Part shown: positions 57,315 through 64,000 of the stretch, piece by piece
Layout: each line of letters begins with the position of its first letter
Numbering within the stretch: the first letter of the stretch is position 1
Assembly: GCF_002252665.1 (NCBI RefSeq)
Contig: NZ_NQKZ01000005.1
Span: 62,001 to 126,000, forward strand
From: Synechococcus sp. 8F6
Lineage (GTDB): Bacteria > Cyanobacteriota > Cyanobacteriia > PCC-6307 > Cyanobiaceae
DNA length: 64,000 nucleotides
Direction of reading: 5' to 3'
Position numbers and translations under genes: made by a program
Notes under the pieces: generated by a model
The model's database searches: none
Told to the model about the DNA's origin: nothing
What the model saw: only the letters and a program-made list of their open reading frames with translations

Positions 57315-59006
57315 ATGGCAACCACGTCGGCGCCCCCTCGGCGCACGGCCCTGCTGAATCACATCAGCACCACCAATATCAAAGGTGACCTCTTCGGCGG
57401 CGTCACCGCGGCAGTGATCGCCCTGCCCATGGCCCTGGCCTTCGGGGTGGCCTCCGGCGCCGGAGCCGCCTCAGGCCTGTGGGGCGCTGTGTTGGTGGGC
57501 CTGTTTGCTGCTTTGTTTGGCGGCACGCCATCACTGATCTCCGAGCCCACCGGGCCGATGACCGTGGTGATGACCGCCGTGATCGCCAGCTTCACCGCCC
57601 GCGATACCGAGAACGGTCTGGCCATCGCTTTCACCGTGGTGATGCTGGCGGGTGTATTCCAGATCGCCTTCGGCCTGCTGAAGCTGGGCCGCTACATCAC
57701 CCAGATGCCTTACACGGTGATCTCGGGCTTCATGAGCGGCATCGGCATCATCCTGATCATCCTGCAGCTGGGCCCCTTCCTCGGTCATGCCATCCCCAAA
57801 GGCGGTGTGATCGGCACCCTCAATGCCCTGCCGCAGCTCATTCAGACCGCCCGTTTGCCTGAAGTGGTGCTGGCCCTGATCACCCTGGCCATCCTCTGGT
57901 TCACCCCAGCGGCGCTCAAGAAAATCGCCCCGCCCCAGCTGATTGCACTGGTGGCCGGCACGCTGCTTTCGCTCACCCTGCTGCAGGGCGACATCGCCTC
58001 CGGCGGTGAAGGTGTTCGCCGAATCGGCGCAATCGCCTCGGGTTTCCCCCAGCTGCGCATGCCCTACATGGAGCTGGGCCTGGCCAGCAAGATGCTGATT
58101 GATGCCGCCGTGCTGGGCATGCTCGGCTGCATCGACGCCCTGCTCACCGCCGTGATCGCCGACAGCGTCACCCGCACCGAGCACAACTCCAACAAAGAAC
58201 TCATCGGCCAGGGCCTCGGCAACCTCGCCTCCGGACTGTTTGGTGGCCTTCCCGGTGCCGGCGCCACCATGGGCACCGTGGTGAACATCCAGGCCGGCGG
58301 CCGCAGCGCCCTCTCGGGCATCAGCCGGGCCTTGATTCTGATGGTGGTGATCCTTGCTTTCACGGGCGTTGCCGCCCAGATCCCCCAGGCGGTGCTCGCC
58401 GGCATCGCCCTCAAGGTGGGTGTCGACATCGTCGACTGGGGCTTCCTCAAGCGCGCCCACCGGATCTCGATGAAGGGGGCGTTGATCATGTATCTGGTGA
58501 TCGCCCTCACCGTGCTGGTGGATCTGATCGCCGCCGTTGGCATCGGCGTGTTCATCGCCAACATCCTCACCATCGACAAGATGAACGCCCTGCAGAGCAA
58601 GAGCGTTAAGTCGATCAGCACCGGCGACGGCGAACTCGATATCTCCGACGATGAAAAGGCCCTGCTGGATCAAGGCAAGGGTCAGGTGCTGTTGTTCCAG
58701 CTCAACGGCGCCATGCTCTTCGGCGTAGCCAAGGCCATCGCGCGGGAGCACAACGCCATCACCAGCTGCCAAACGGTGATCTTCGATCTGGGTGAGGTGT
58801 CACACCTGGGGGTGACCGCCGCCCTGGCCCTGGAAAATGCGGTGGAAGAAGCGGTGGAGAAAGGCCGTTCGGTCTACGTCGTGGGGGCCTGCGACGTGAC
58901 CCGCCGCCGCCTCGAGAAGCTCAAGATGTTTGAACTGCTGCCCGCCGACCACACGGAGATCAGCCGCCGCGAAGCCCTGGAGCGCGCCGTTTCCGCTCTG
59001 AACTAA
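57315..59006 (+). CDS. bicA: Low-affinity bicarbonate transporter BicA (SulP family)
   Basis: A 563-residue SulP transporter closely resembling BicA, the sodium-dependent bicarbonate importer of the carbon-concentrating mechanism. NIKGDLFGGVTAAVIALPMALAFGVASGAG, GGTPSLISEPTGPMTVVMTAVIA, MPYTVISGFMSGIGII and TRTEHNSNKELIGQGLGN are near-identical to what I recall of BicA. A cytoplasmic STAS domain follows (VLLFQLNGAMLFGVAKAIARE, DLGEVSHLGVTAALALE). ATG 57315 is chosen over TTG 57300. It ends tail-to-tail with the Coq4-like gene, overlapping by 4 bp. Confidence 0.93.
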   Translation: MATTSAPPRRTALLNHISTTNIKGDLFGGVTAAVIALPMALAFGVASGAGAASGLWGAVLVGLFAALFGGTPSLISEPTGPMTVVMTAVIASFTARDTENGLAIAFTVVMLAGVFQIAFGLLKLGRYITQMPYTVISGFMSGIGIILIILQLGPFLGHAIPKGGVIGTLNALPQLIQTARLPEVVLALITLAILWFTPAALKKIAPPQLIALVAGTLLSLTLLQGDIASGGEGVRRIGAIASGFPQLRMPYMELGLASKMLIDAAVLGMLGCIDALLTAVIADSVTRTEHNSNKELIGQGLGNLASGLFGGLPGAGATMGTVVNIQAGGRSALSGISRALILMVVILAFTGVAAQIPQAVLAGIALKVGVDIVDWGFLKRAHRISMKGALIMYLVIALTVLVDLIAAVGIGVFIANILTIDKMNALQSKSVKSISTGDGELDISDDEKALLDQGKGQVLLFQLNGAMLFGVAKAIAREHNAITSCQTVIFDLGEVSHLGVTAALALENAVEEAVEKGRSVYVVGACDVTRRRLEKLKMFELLPADHTEISRREALERAVSALN

Positions 59007-59680
59007 CCCAGGCCGTAGGGCTCGGTATCGGCGGGTTCGCGGATGCCGAGCTGCTCACGCCACGCGCTGACGGGGCGATCCCAGCCCTCCTCCCAGCGGG
59101 CGGCCACTAGGCACTGGGCCTGATGCCCGATCGCCATGCCATGGGCCACCGCCTGGCTCAGTTCTTCAAAGCGCCCCATCTGGAAGCGGAAGCTGGCCAG
59201 CTGCCCGGCGGTGGTAAGCAACACGTAGGCGGGAAAGCCGATCTGGGCGGTGGTGATCGCCAGCACACCGCTCTCGCCAGCGGGCATGGTGCCAAAGCCA
59301 CTCACCACGTGATGGATGTCGTGGGTGGTGGCGACCCGCTGGGTGAGCCACTGGGCCTCGGTGGTGGTGGGCCGGGGCCGGAAGAATTCCGGGTCGTAGT
59401 TGAGCTGGCGGATCAACTCGGCATAGCTGCGGCCCAGGCTGCCCTCGGGCAGCTGGATCAACCTGTCGATGTCCGGCTGGAGCGGGGGGTAGCGCTGATC
59501 GAGCATCGCTGCGCCCCCTGGCACGGCCCGGAAGCGGCGAACCGAATCCAGCATCTGGGGACTGTCGATCATGTTGTCGACCAGATCCGCCACCGAGCTC
59601 AGATCACCGCCGCTGCGACCGATCGCCCCCAGCAATTTGAGATTGTTGGCCGCCCGCAGCAGCTCCCCAAACCGTGACAT
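59003..59680 (-). CDS. Coq4-family protein
   Basis: A 225-residue Coq4 homologue. The diagnostic zinc-ligand motif HDIHHVVSGFGT lies near residue 119, with AELIRQLNYDPEFFRPRP before it and GFPAYVLLTTAGQ after. In eukaryotes Coq4 supports ubiquinone synthesis; cyanobacteria make plastoquinone, and the role of their Coq4-like proteins is not settled. ATG 59680 is the start. It lies between two SulP genes but on the opposite strand. Confidence 0.87.
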   Translation of the reverse strand: MSRFGELLRAANNLKLLGAIGRSGGDLSSVADLVDNMIDSPQMLDSVRRFRAVPGGAAMLDQRYPPLQPDIDRLIQLPEGSLGRSYAELIRQLNYDPEFFRPRPTTTEAQWLTQRVATTHDIHHVVSGFGTMPAGESGVLAITTAQIGFPAYVLLTTAGQLASFRFQMGRFEELSQAVAHGMAIGHQAQCLVAARWEEGWDRPVSAWREQLGIREPADTEPYGLG

Positions 59681-59908
59681 CCAGCCAGACCCAACTCCAT
59701 CCAGGATGACGTGCCCCTAAGGGCCTGATAGCTTTTGGCCATGAGCAGTCCGCCATAGACGCCGAGCATCACCTCGCCGCGGAAACTCTGCCGCCGGCCC
59801 AGCTGAGGCGTCAGGCCTGACACATCACTCCGTCACTTTGACTGGGCCGGGATCGGTGTATTCAGTAGTGCGTCCACAGCTGCGGTGCATACACCAATAC
59901 CGACAGAG

Positions 59909-59943
59909 ACCAGTGACAAACGATCACCAGTGACAAACGATCA
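59909..59943. repeat. Direct repeat just before the second SulP gene
   Basis: ACCAGTGACAAACGATCA occurs twice with a 17-bp period (59909-59926, 59926-59943), ending 4 bp before the ATG at 59948. If translated from the upstream GTG the two copies would be read in different frames, which argues that the repeat is non-coding and lies in the leader or operator. Confidence 0.75.
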
Positions 59944-59947
59944 TTTT

Positions 59948-61468
59948 ATGAAGGGATTCTTCCCGCCCCTGACGTCCCTGCCGAAGGAAATGCTGGCCGG
60001 CGTTGTAGTGGCCCTTGGCGTGGTGCCCGAGGCGATCGCCTTCTCCCTGGTGGCGGGGGTGGACCCAAAGATGGGCCTGTTCGCCTCGGTGGCGATCTGC
60101 TGCGTGGTGGCCTTCGCCGGCGGACGCCCCGCCATGATCTCAGCCGCCACGGCCGGCGTGGCCCTGCTGATGGGTCCCCTGGTGGCGGCCCACGGGGTGG
60201 CCTATCTGCTGGCGGCCACCCTGCTGGCGGGCCTGTTCCAGATCCTCTGGGGCTACATGCGCCTCGGCTACCAGATGCGGTTTGTGCCCCGGGCCGTGAC
60301 CCTGGGCTTTGTCAACGCCATCGGCCTGCTGATCTTCCGAGCCCAGCTGCCCCAGATGGGACTGGGGGCCGATGGCGGCGAGACGGTGGCGAGCCTGGGG
60401 GGAGCGGCGGTGGCCTGGCCCAGCGTGTGGCTGCTGGTAGGCCTCGGATTGGCAATCATCTACGGCCTGCCGCGGCTCACCATGGCCGTGCCCTCGACCC
60501 TGGTGGCGATCGTGGTGATCACGCTGCTGGCCGAGGGATTGAACCTGCCGGTGCCACGAGTGGGAGATCTGGGCGAGCTGCCCAGCACGTTTCCCGGCTT
60601 CGGGCTACCGGCGGTGCCCTTCAACCTCGACACCCTGGCGATCATCCTGCCGGTGAGCCTGGCGATCTCCTTTGTGGGGCTGTTGCAGGCCTTTCTCACC
60701 GCCACCGTGATCGACGACCTCACCGATTCGGACAGCGACAAAAATGTTGAGGCCCGCGGCCAGGGGTTGGCGAACATCGCGTCGGGGCTGATCGGCGGCA
60801 TGGCCGGAGCTGGCATGATCGGCCAATCGGTGATCAACGTGGAAGCCGGCGGGCGCTACCGCCTCTCCACCTTCACCGCCGGTGCCGGCTTGCTGATTCT
60901 GGTGCTGGGGCTGCGGGAGCAGCTGGCCCGCATGCCGATGGCAGCCCTGGTGGCCGTGATGATCATGGTGTCGATCAGCACGTTCAATTGGGAGTCGTTT
61001 CGGACCATCCGCAGGGTCCCCAAGAGCGACACCGCTGTGATGGTGGTGACCATGGTGATCGCCCTGATCACCAGCAACCTGGCAATCGCGGTCCTGGTGG
61101 GCGTTTCCCTGGCGGGAATCCTGTTCAGCCGCAAGGTGGCCAAGGTGGTCACCGTGCACTCCAGCTGGCTCGAGCCTGAGCACCGCCTCTACAGCGTGCG
61201 TGGCCAACTCTTTTTCGTCAGCACGGTCTACTTTCTGGACGGATTTGATCTGAGGAGCCATCCCCAGCGGATCACGATTGACATGGGCAATGCCCACATC
61301 TGGGATCAAACCGGGGTGCGCGCCCTTGACCAGGTGATCCGCAATTTGCGCCAGGGCGGCTCCAAGGTGGAGGTGTTGAACCTCAATGCCGAGAGCCTGG
61401 ACCTGTTTGGGCGCATCAGCGATGCCCCAGACCTGATAGAGGGAGCCCGCTGCGAGCTGGCCCGATGA
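59948..61468 (+). CDS. SulP-family anion transporter
   Basis: A 506-residue SulP protein with about ten or more helices: GVVVALGVVPEAIAFSLVAGVDPKMGLFASVA, GGRPAMISAATAGVALLMGPLV, then LIGGMAGAGMIGQSVINVEAGGRYRLS, and a C-terminal STAS domain (VRGQLFFVSTVYFL to RITIDMGNAHIWDQTGVRALD). It differs markedly from BicA, so the ion may be bicarbonate, sulfate or another. ATG 59948 (MKGFFPP) is preferred to GTG 59885 because the direct repeat lies between. The stop overlaps the next SulP gene by 4 bp. Confidence 0.9.
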   Translation: MKGFFPPLTSLPKEMLAGVVVALGVVPEAIAFSLVAGVDPKMGLFASVAICCVVAFAGGRPAMISAATAGVALLMGPLVAAHGVAYLLAATLLAGLFQILWGYMRLGYQMRFVPRAVTLGFVNAIGLLIFRAQLPQMGLGADGGETVASLGGAAVAWPSVWLLVGLGLAIIYGLPRLTMAVPSTLVAIVVITLLAEGLNLPVPRVGDLGELPSTFPGFGLPAVPFNLDTLAIILPVSLAISFVGLLQAFLTATVIDDLTDSDSDKNVEARGQGLANIASGLIGGMAGAGMIGQSVINVEAGGRYRLSTFTAGAGLLILVLGLREQLARMPMAALVAVMIMVSISTFNWESFRTIRRVPKSDTAVMVVTMVIALITSNLAIAVLVGVSLAGILFSRKVAKVVTVHSSWLEPEHRLYSVRGQLFFVSTVYFLDGFDLRSHPQRITIDMGNAHIWDQTGVRALDQVIRNLRQGGSKVEVLNLNAESLDLFGRISDAPDLIEGARCELAR

Positions 61469-63096
61469 GGGCCCTGAACCACTGGCGCGGGGATCTCAGC
61501 GGTGGCCTCACCGCCGCGGTGGTGGCCCTGCCCTTGGCCCTCGCCTTCGGCGTGGCCTCCGGAGCCGGACCGATGGCCGGGCTCACCGGCGCCATCGTGC
61601 TCGGCCTCCTGGCAGCCCTGTTTGGCGGCACCCCCACCCAGGTGTCTGGTCCCACCGGTCCGATGACCGTGATCATGACCGCCGTGATCACCCTGCTGGT
61701 GGGGCGCTACGGCCAGTCCAGCGGCCTGGCAATGGCCTTCACCGTGGCCCTGATGGCGGGCGGGTTCCAGGTGGTGTTCGGCCTGATGAAGCTGGGCCAG
61801 TACATCACGATGATGCCCTACACCGTGATCTCGGGCTTCATGTCGGGGATCGGAGCCATCATTGTGGTGCTGCAGCTGCCGCCCCTTCTGGGGGTGAGCC
61901 TGGCTGGGCCGATCCCCACGATCCTGGCCAGGTTGCCCTGGGCGGTGGCCCATCTCAATCCCACGGCGCTGGCGGTGGGCTTGGCCAGTTTTGCGTTGGT
62001 GGTGCTCTACCCCAAGCGCTGGAACTTCCTGCTGCCGGCCCCCCTGGTGGCGCTGGCAGTGGTGAGCGGGGTCTCGGTGCTGTGGCTGCCAAGCGGCGCC
62101 CTGCCGAGGCTGGGGGCCATGCCCACCGGCCTGCCCCAGCTCCAATGGCCCCAGGTGGGCTGGGGGGATCTGCGCACCCTGGCGGGCTTCGCTCTCACCC
62201 TGGCGGTGCTGGGCTCGATCGACTCGCTGCTCACCTCCCTGGTAGCCGACAACATCACCCGCAGCCAGCACGATTCCGACCAGGAATTGATCGGCCAGGG
62301 CATCGGCAATATGGCCAGCGCCTTGCTGGGTGGCCTGCCGGGTGCCGGTGCCACGATGCGCACCGTCACCAACGTGCAGGCAGGCGGGCGCACGCGGTTG
62401 TCGGGCATGGTGCATGCCCTGGTGCTGCTGCTGATCACCCTCGGGGCGGGTTCGTGGGCCAGCCCGATTCCCCATGCGGTGCTGGCCGGCATCCTGCTGA
62501 AGGTGGGGCTGGAAATTATCGACTGGTCATTCATCGTGCGGGCGCCGCTGCTGTCGCTGCGGACCACCGGGCTGATGTGGCTGGTGCTGCTGCTCACCGT
62601 GTTCTGGGACCTGATCACCGCCGTGGTGGTGGGGGTGTTTCTGGCCAACATCCTCACGATCAAACGCCAGAGCGAACTGCAGCAACAGGCCATGCGGGCG
62701 CGCAGCGGCGGTGACGGCGACCATCACGACCTCAATCTCGAGGAGCAGGAGCTGCTACGGCAGGCCGGCGACCTGCTGCTGCTGCTGCAACTCAGCGGCC
62801 CGTTGAGCTTTGGGGCCAGCAAATACCTCACCCAACTGCTCAGCTCCAGCGCCAGCTTTCACACCCTGGTGCTCGATCTCAGCGAAGTGCCGCTCCTAGG
62901 GGTGACCGCCGCCTTGGCGATTGAAACCATCTGCTTCGACTGCCGCGACCAGCAGCGGCAGGTGTTCATCGTGACCGCAACAGATCAACCGCGGGAACGC
63001 CTGCATCGGCTCAAGGTTCCAGCAATCTCTGGTGTGACACTCACCAAGAGTCGGCTGGAGGCCCTGGCTGCCGCAATCAGCCCAAAGGTGGCCTGA
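61465..63096 (+). CDS. BicA-like SulP-family anion transporter
   Basis: A 543-residue SulP transporter resembling BicA more than its upstream neighbour: WRGDLSGGLTAAVVALPLALAFGVASGAG, GGTPTQVSGPTGPMTVIMTAVI, MPYTVISGFMSGIGAI and TRSQHDSDQELIGQGIGN, then a STAS domain (LLLLLQLSGPLSFGASKYL, DLSEVPLLGVTAALAIE). It overlaps the preceding SulP gene in an ATGA pattern, so the two are likely one transcription unit. The substrate could be bicarbonate under different conditions, or sulfate. Confidence 0.9.
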   Translation: MRALNHWRGDLSGGLTAAVVALPLALAFGVASGAGPMAGLTGAIVLGLLAALFGGTPTQVSGPTGPMTVIMTAVITLLVGRYGQSSGLAMAFTVALMAGGFQVVFGLMKLGQYITMMPYTVISGFMSGIGAIIVVLQLPPLLGVSLAGPIPTILARLPWAVAHLNPTALAVGLASFALVVLYPKRWNFLLPAPLVALAVVSGVSVLWLPSGALPRLGAMPTGLPQLQWPQVGWGDLRTLAGFALTLAVLGSIDSLLTSLVADNITRSQHDSDQELIGQGIGNMASALLGGLPGAGATMRTVTNVQAGGRTRLSGMVHALVLLLITLGAGSWASPIPHAVLAGILLKVGLEIIDWSFIVRAPLLSLRTTGLMWLVLLLTVFWDLITAVVVGVFLANILTIKRQSELQQQAMRARSGGDGDHHDLNLEEQELLRQAGDLLLLLQLSGPLSFGASKYLTQLLSSSASFHTLVLDLSEVPLLGVTAALAIETICFDCRDQQRQVFIVTATDQPRERLHRLKVPAISGVTLTKSRLEALAAAISPKVA

Positions 63097-63354
63097 TCAG
63101 GCGGACTCCCACTCGACTTTCACCACATCCAGCGGTCCGCGCCCACTGTGGTTGAGCTCGGTGGCCGCCCTCAGGGCTGCCTCATGGGTATGGAAGAGAA
63201 ACGCCTCGCTGGTGCTGCCCACATCCACCAGACGCTGATCCTCTCCGGCAATGGCCACAAAGGAGCCATCGTTGAGCCGCCTCAGGGCGTAGCGCTCGGC
63301 CTGGGTGCAATCCATCGGGTGGGAGGGATCAATCTCAGGAGCCCAGAAGTGCAT
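63097..63354 (-). CDS. Small hypothetical protein (about 85 aa)
   Basis: A short soluble protein with core AERYALRRLNDGSFVAIAGEDQRLVDVGSTSEAFLF, a HTHEAALRAATELN helix and DVVKVEWE at the end. ATG 63354 or 63315 may be the start. It stops one base after the SulP gene on the other strand. No family recognised. Confidence 0.6.
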   Translation of the reverse strand: MHFWAPEIDPSHPMDCTQAERYALRRLNDGSFVAIAGEDQRLVDVGSTSEAFLFHTHEAALRAATELNHSGRGPLDVVKVEWESA

Positions 63355-63378
63355 CACCACCAATCAGCCACTTCAAGG

Positions 63379-64000
63379 CTAGCCAGCCCCACCAGGCCGC
63401 ACGACCCCCGGCAGGATCAGTTCCAGCAGGGCACCACCCTCGGGTCGATTGCTGGCCTGGATGCGACCGCCGTGGGTGACGGCAATCTGCTGCACGATCG
63501 AGAGCCCCAGGCCACTGCCGATGCGTTGGGTGCGGGCCCGGGCGGGATCCCCCCGGTAAAAGCGCTCAAACAGATGGGCCAGGTCGTCCTCACTGAGGCC
63601 CGGGCCCTGGTCGGCCACACTCAACTGGCACCAGTCGCCACGGCTGCCGAGGCTCACCCGCAACTCGCCGCCATCCGGGCTGTAGCGCAGAGCGTTGTCG
63701 AGCAGGTTGAGCAGGGCCCGGTGCAGGCGGGAGCTGTCGCCGCGTAGCTGCAGGGCAGGAGGTGCATCCAAGGCCAGGTGGATCTGACGCGGATCGGCAA
63801 GGGGACGCAGGTTGGACCACACCTGCTCCACCAGCTGGGGCAGATCCACCACGCTCAGCCGCTGACCGGTGCCCGGCAGCGTGTTCTCGAGGCGGGAGAG
63901 CTCGAGCAGATCCCCCACCAACTCCTGCAACCGCAGCAATTCCCGCTGCAAGCGCTCCACCAGCCGGGCGTTCTGGCTGTTGACCTGGGCGGCGAGGCTG
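63379..64000 (-). CDS. Sensor histidine kinase, 5' end outside the window
   Basis: The C-terminal 200 or so residues of a membrane or PAS-type histidine kinase. It includes the end of the dimerisation domain (LVGDLLELSRLE), the N box (HRALLNLLDNALRYS), the G1 box DQGPGLSEDD, F box LFERFYRGDPAR and G2 box GSGLGLSIVQQI, and ends GVVRPGGAG. The phospho-accepting His and sensor region are beyond base 64000. Similar to PhoR-type kinases, but the stimulus cannot be told. Confidence 0.92.
   Translation of the reverse strand, partial: SLAAQVNSQNARLVERLQRELLRLQELVGDLLELSRLENTLPGTGQRLSVVDLPQLVEQVWSNLRPLADPRQIHLALDAPPALQLRGDSSRLHRALLNLLDNALRYSPDGGELRVSLGSRGDWCQLSVADQGPGLSEDDLAHLFERFYRGDPARARTQRIGSGLGLSIVQQIAVTHGGRIQASNRPEGGALLELILPGVVRPGGAG

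Overview
The window is GC-rich DNA from a unicellular picocyanobacterium of the Cyanobium/Synechococcus type. It encodes a phycocyanin beta subunit (cpcB), the photosystem II assembly lipoprotein Psb27, a BicA-type bicarbonate transporter, type III glutamine synthetase behind a textbook NtcA box, an SSB, a primary sigma factor with a Lys/Ala-rich N-terminus, and several cyanobacteria-typical unknown families (DUF1824, DUF2808, DUF2854, DUF3153, CAAD). Genes are tightly packed, with many 1-8 bp co-directional overlaps and tail-to-tail overlaps of up to about 60 bp. I saw no rRNA, tRNA, CRISPR array, insertion sequence or prophage.

Layout. 1-12 kb: transaldolase (cut by the window edge), the ftsI division locus, a CPBP membrane protease, a tandem phosphatase, a degenerate dihydroorotase homologue, signal peptidase, ferredoxin and a first pyrophosphatase. 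12-32.5 kb is housekeeping: proS, psb27, purA with a PfkB kinase, cutA/cobK, ssb, argB, priA, rpoD, hemC, a ClC protein, a broken L,D-transpeptidase, a second pyrophosphatase and an M32 carboxypeptidase. 32.5-37.5 kb is a looser accessory stretch: an ArsR regulator, a hydrolase fragment, an AT-richer gap, tiny genes, a UmuD homologue lacking its catalytic residues behind a LexA-like box, and an ArsS-type radical SAM protein. 38-47 kb is nitrogen- and light-related: glnN, an orphan cpcB, a P-II paralogue without the usual T-loop Ser/Tyr, and the divergent ammonium transporter. 46.9-48.4 kb is decayed: a DUF389 gene with two frameshifts and a pdxH relic. 48.7-57.2 kb is an iron/peroxide/thiol block: ferritin, katG, a persulfide dioxygenase-rhodanese fusion, a membrane rhodanese, a TauE exporter, glutathione reductase and cysK. 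57.3-63.1 kb carries three SulP anion transporters, the first being BicA. The window ends in a sensor histidine kinase.

How the genes may work together. glnN, amt and the P-II paralogue form an ammonium acquisition and assimilation set. The block from katG to cysK fits peroxide and persulfide detoxification with glutathione recycling, and an inverted repeat just before the dioxygenase start looks like an operator. The SulP genes add inorganic carbon and possibly sulfate uptake. The most unusual signals are proteins that keep their fold signature but lose catalytic residues (UmuD, one pyrophosphatase, the dihydroorotase homologue), the orphan cpcB, and the group of single-lesion pseudogenes. 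Functional calls rest on remembered family motifs; no database search was run.
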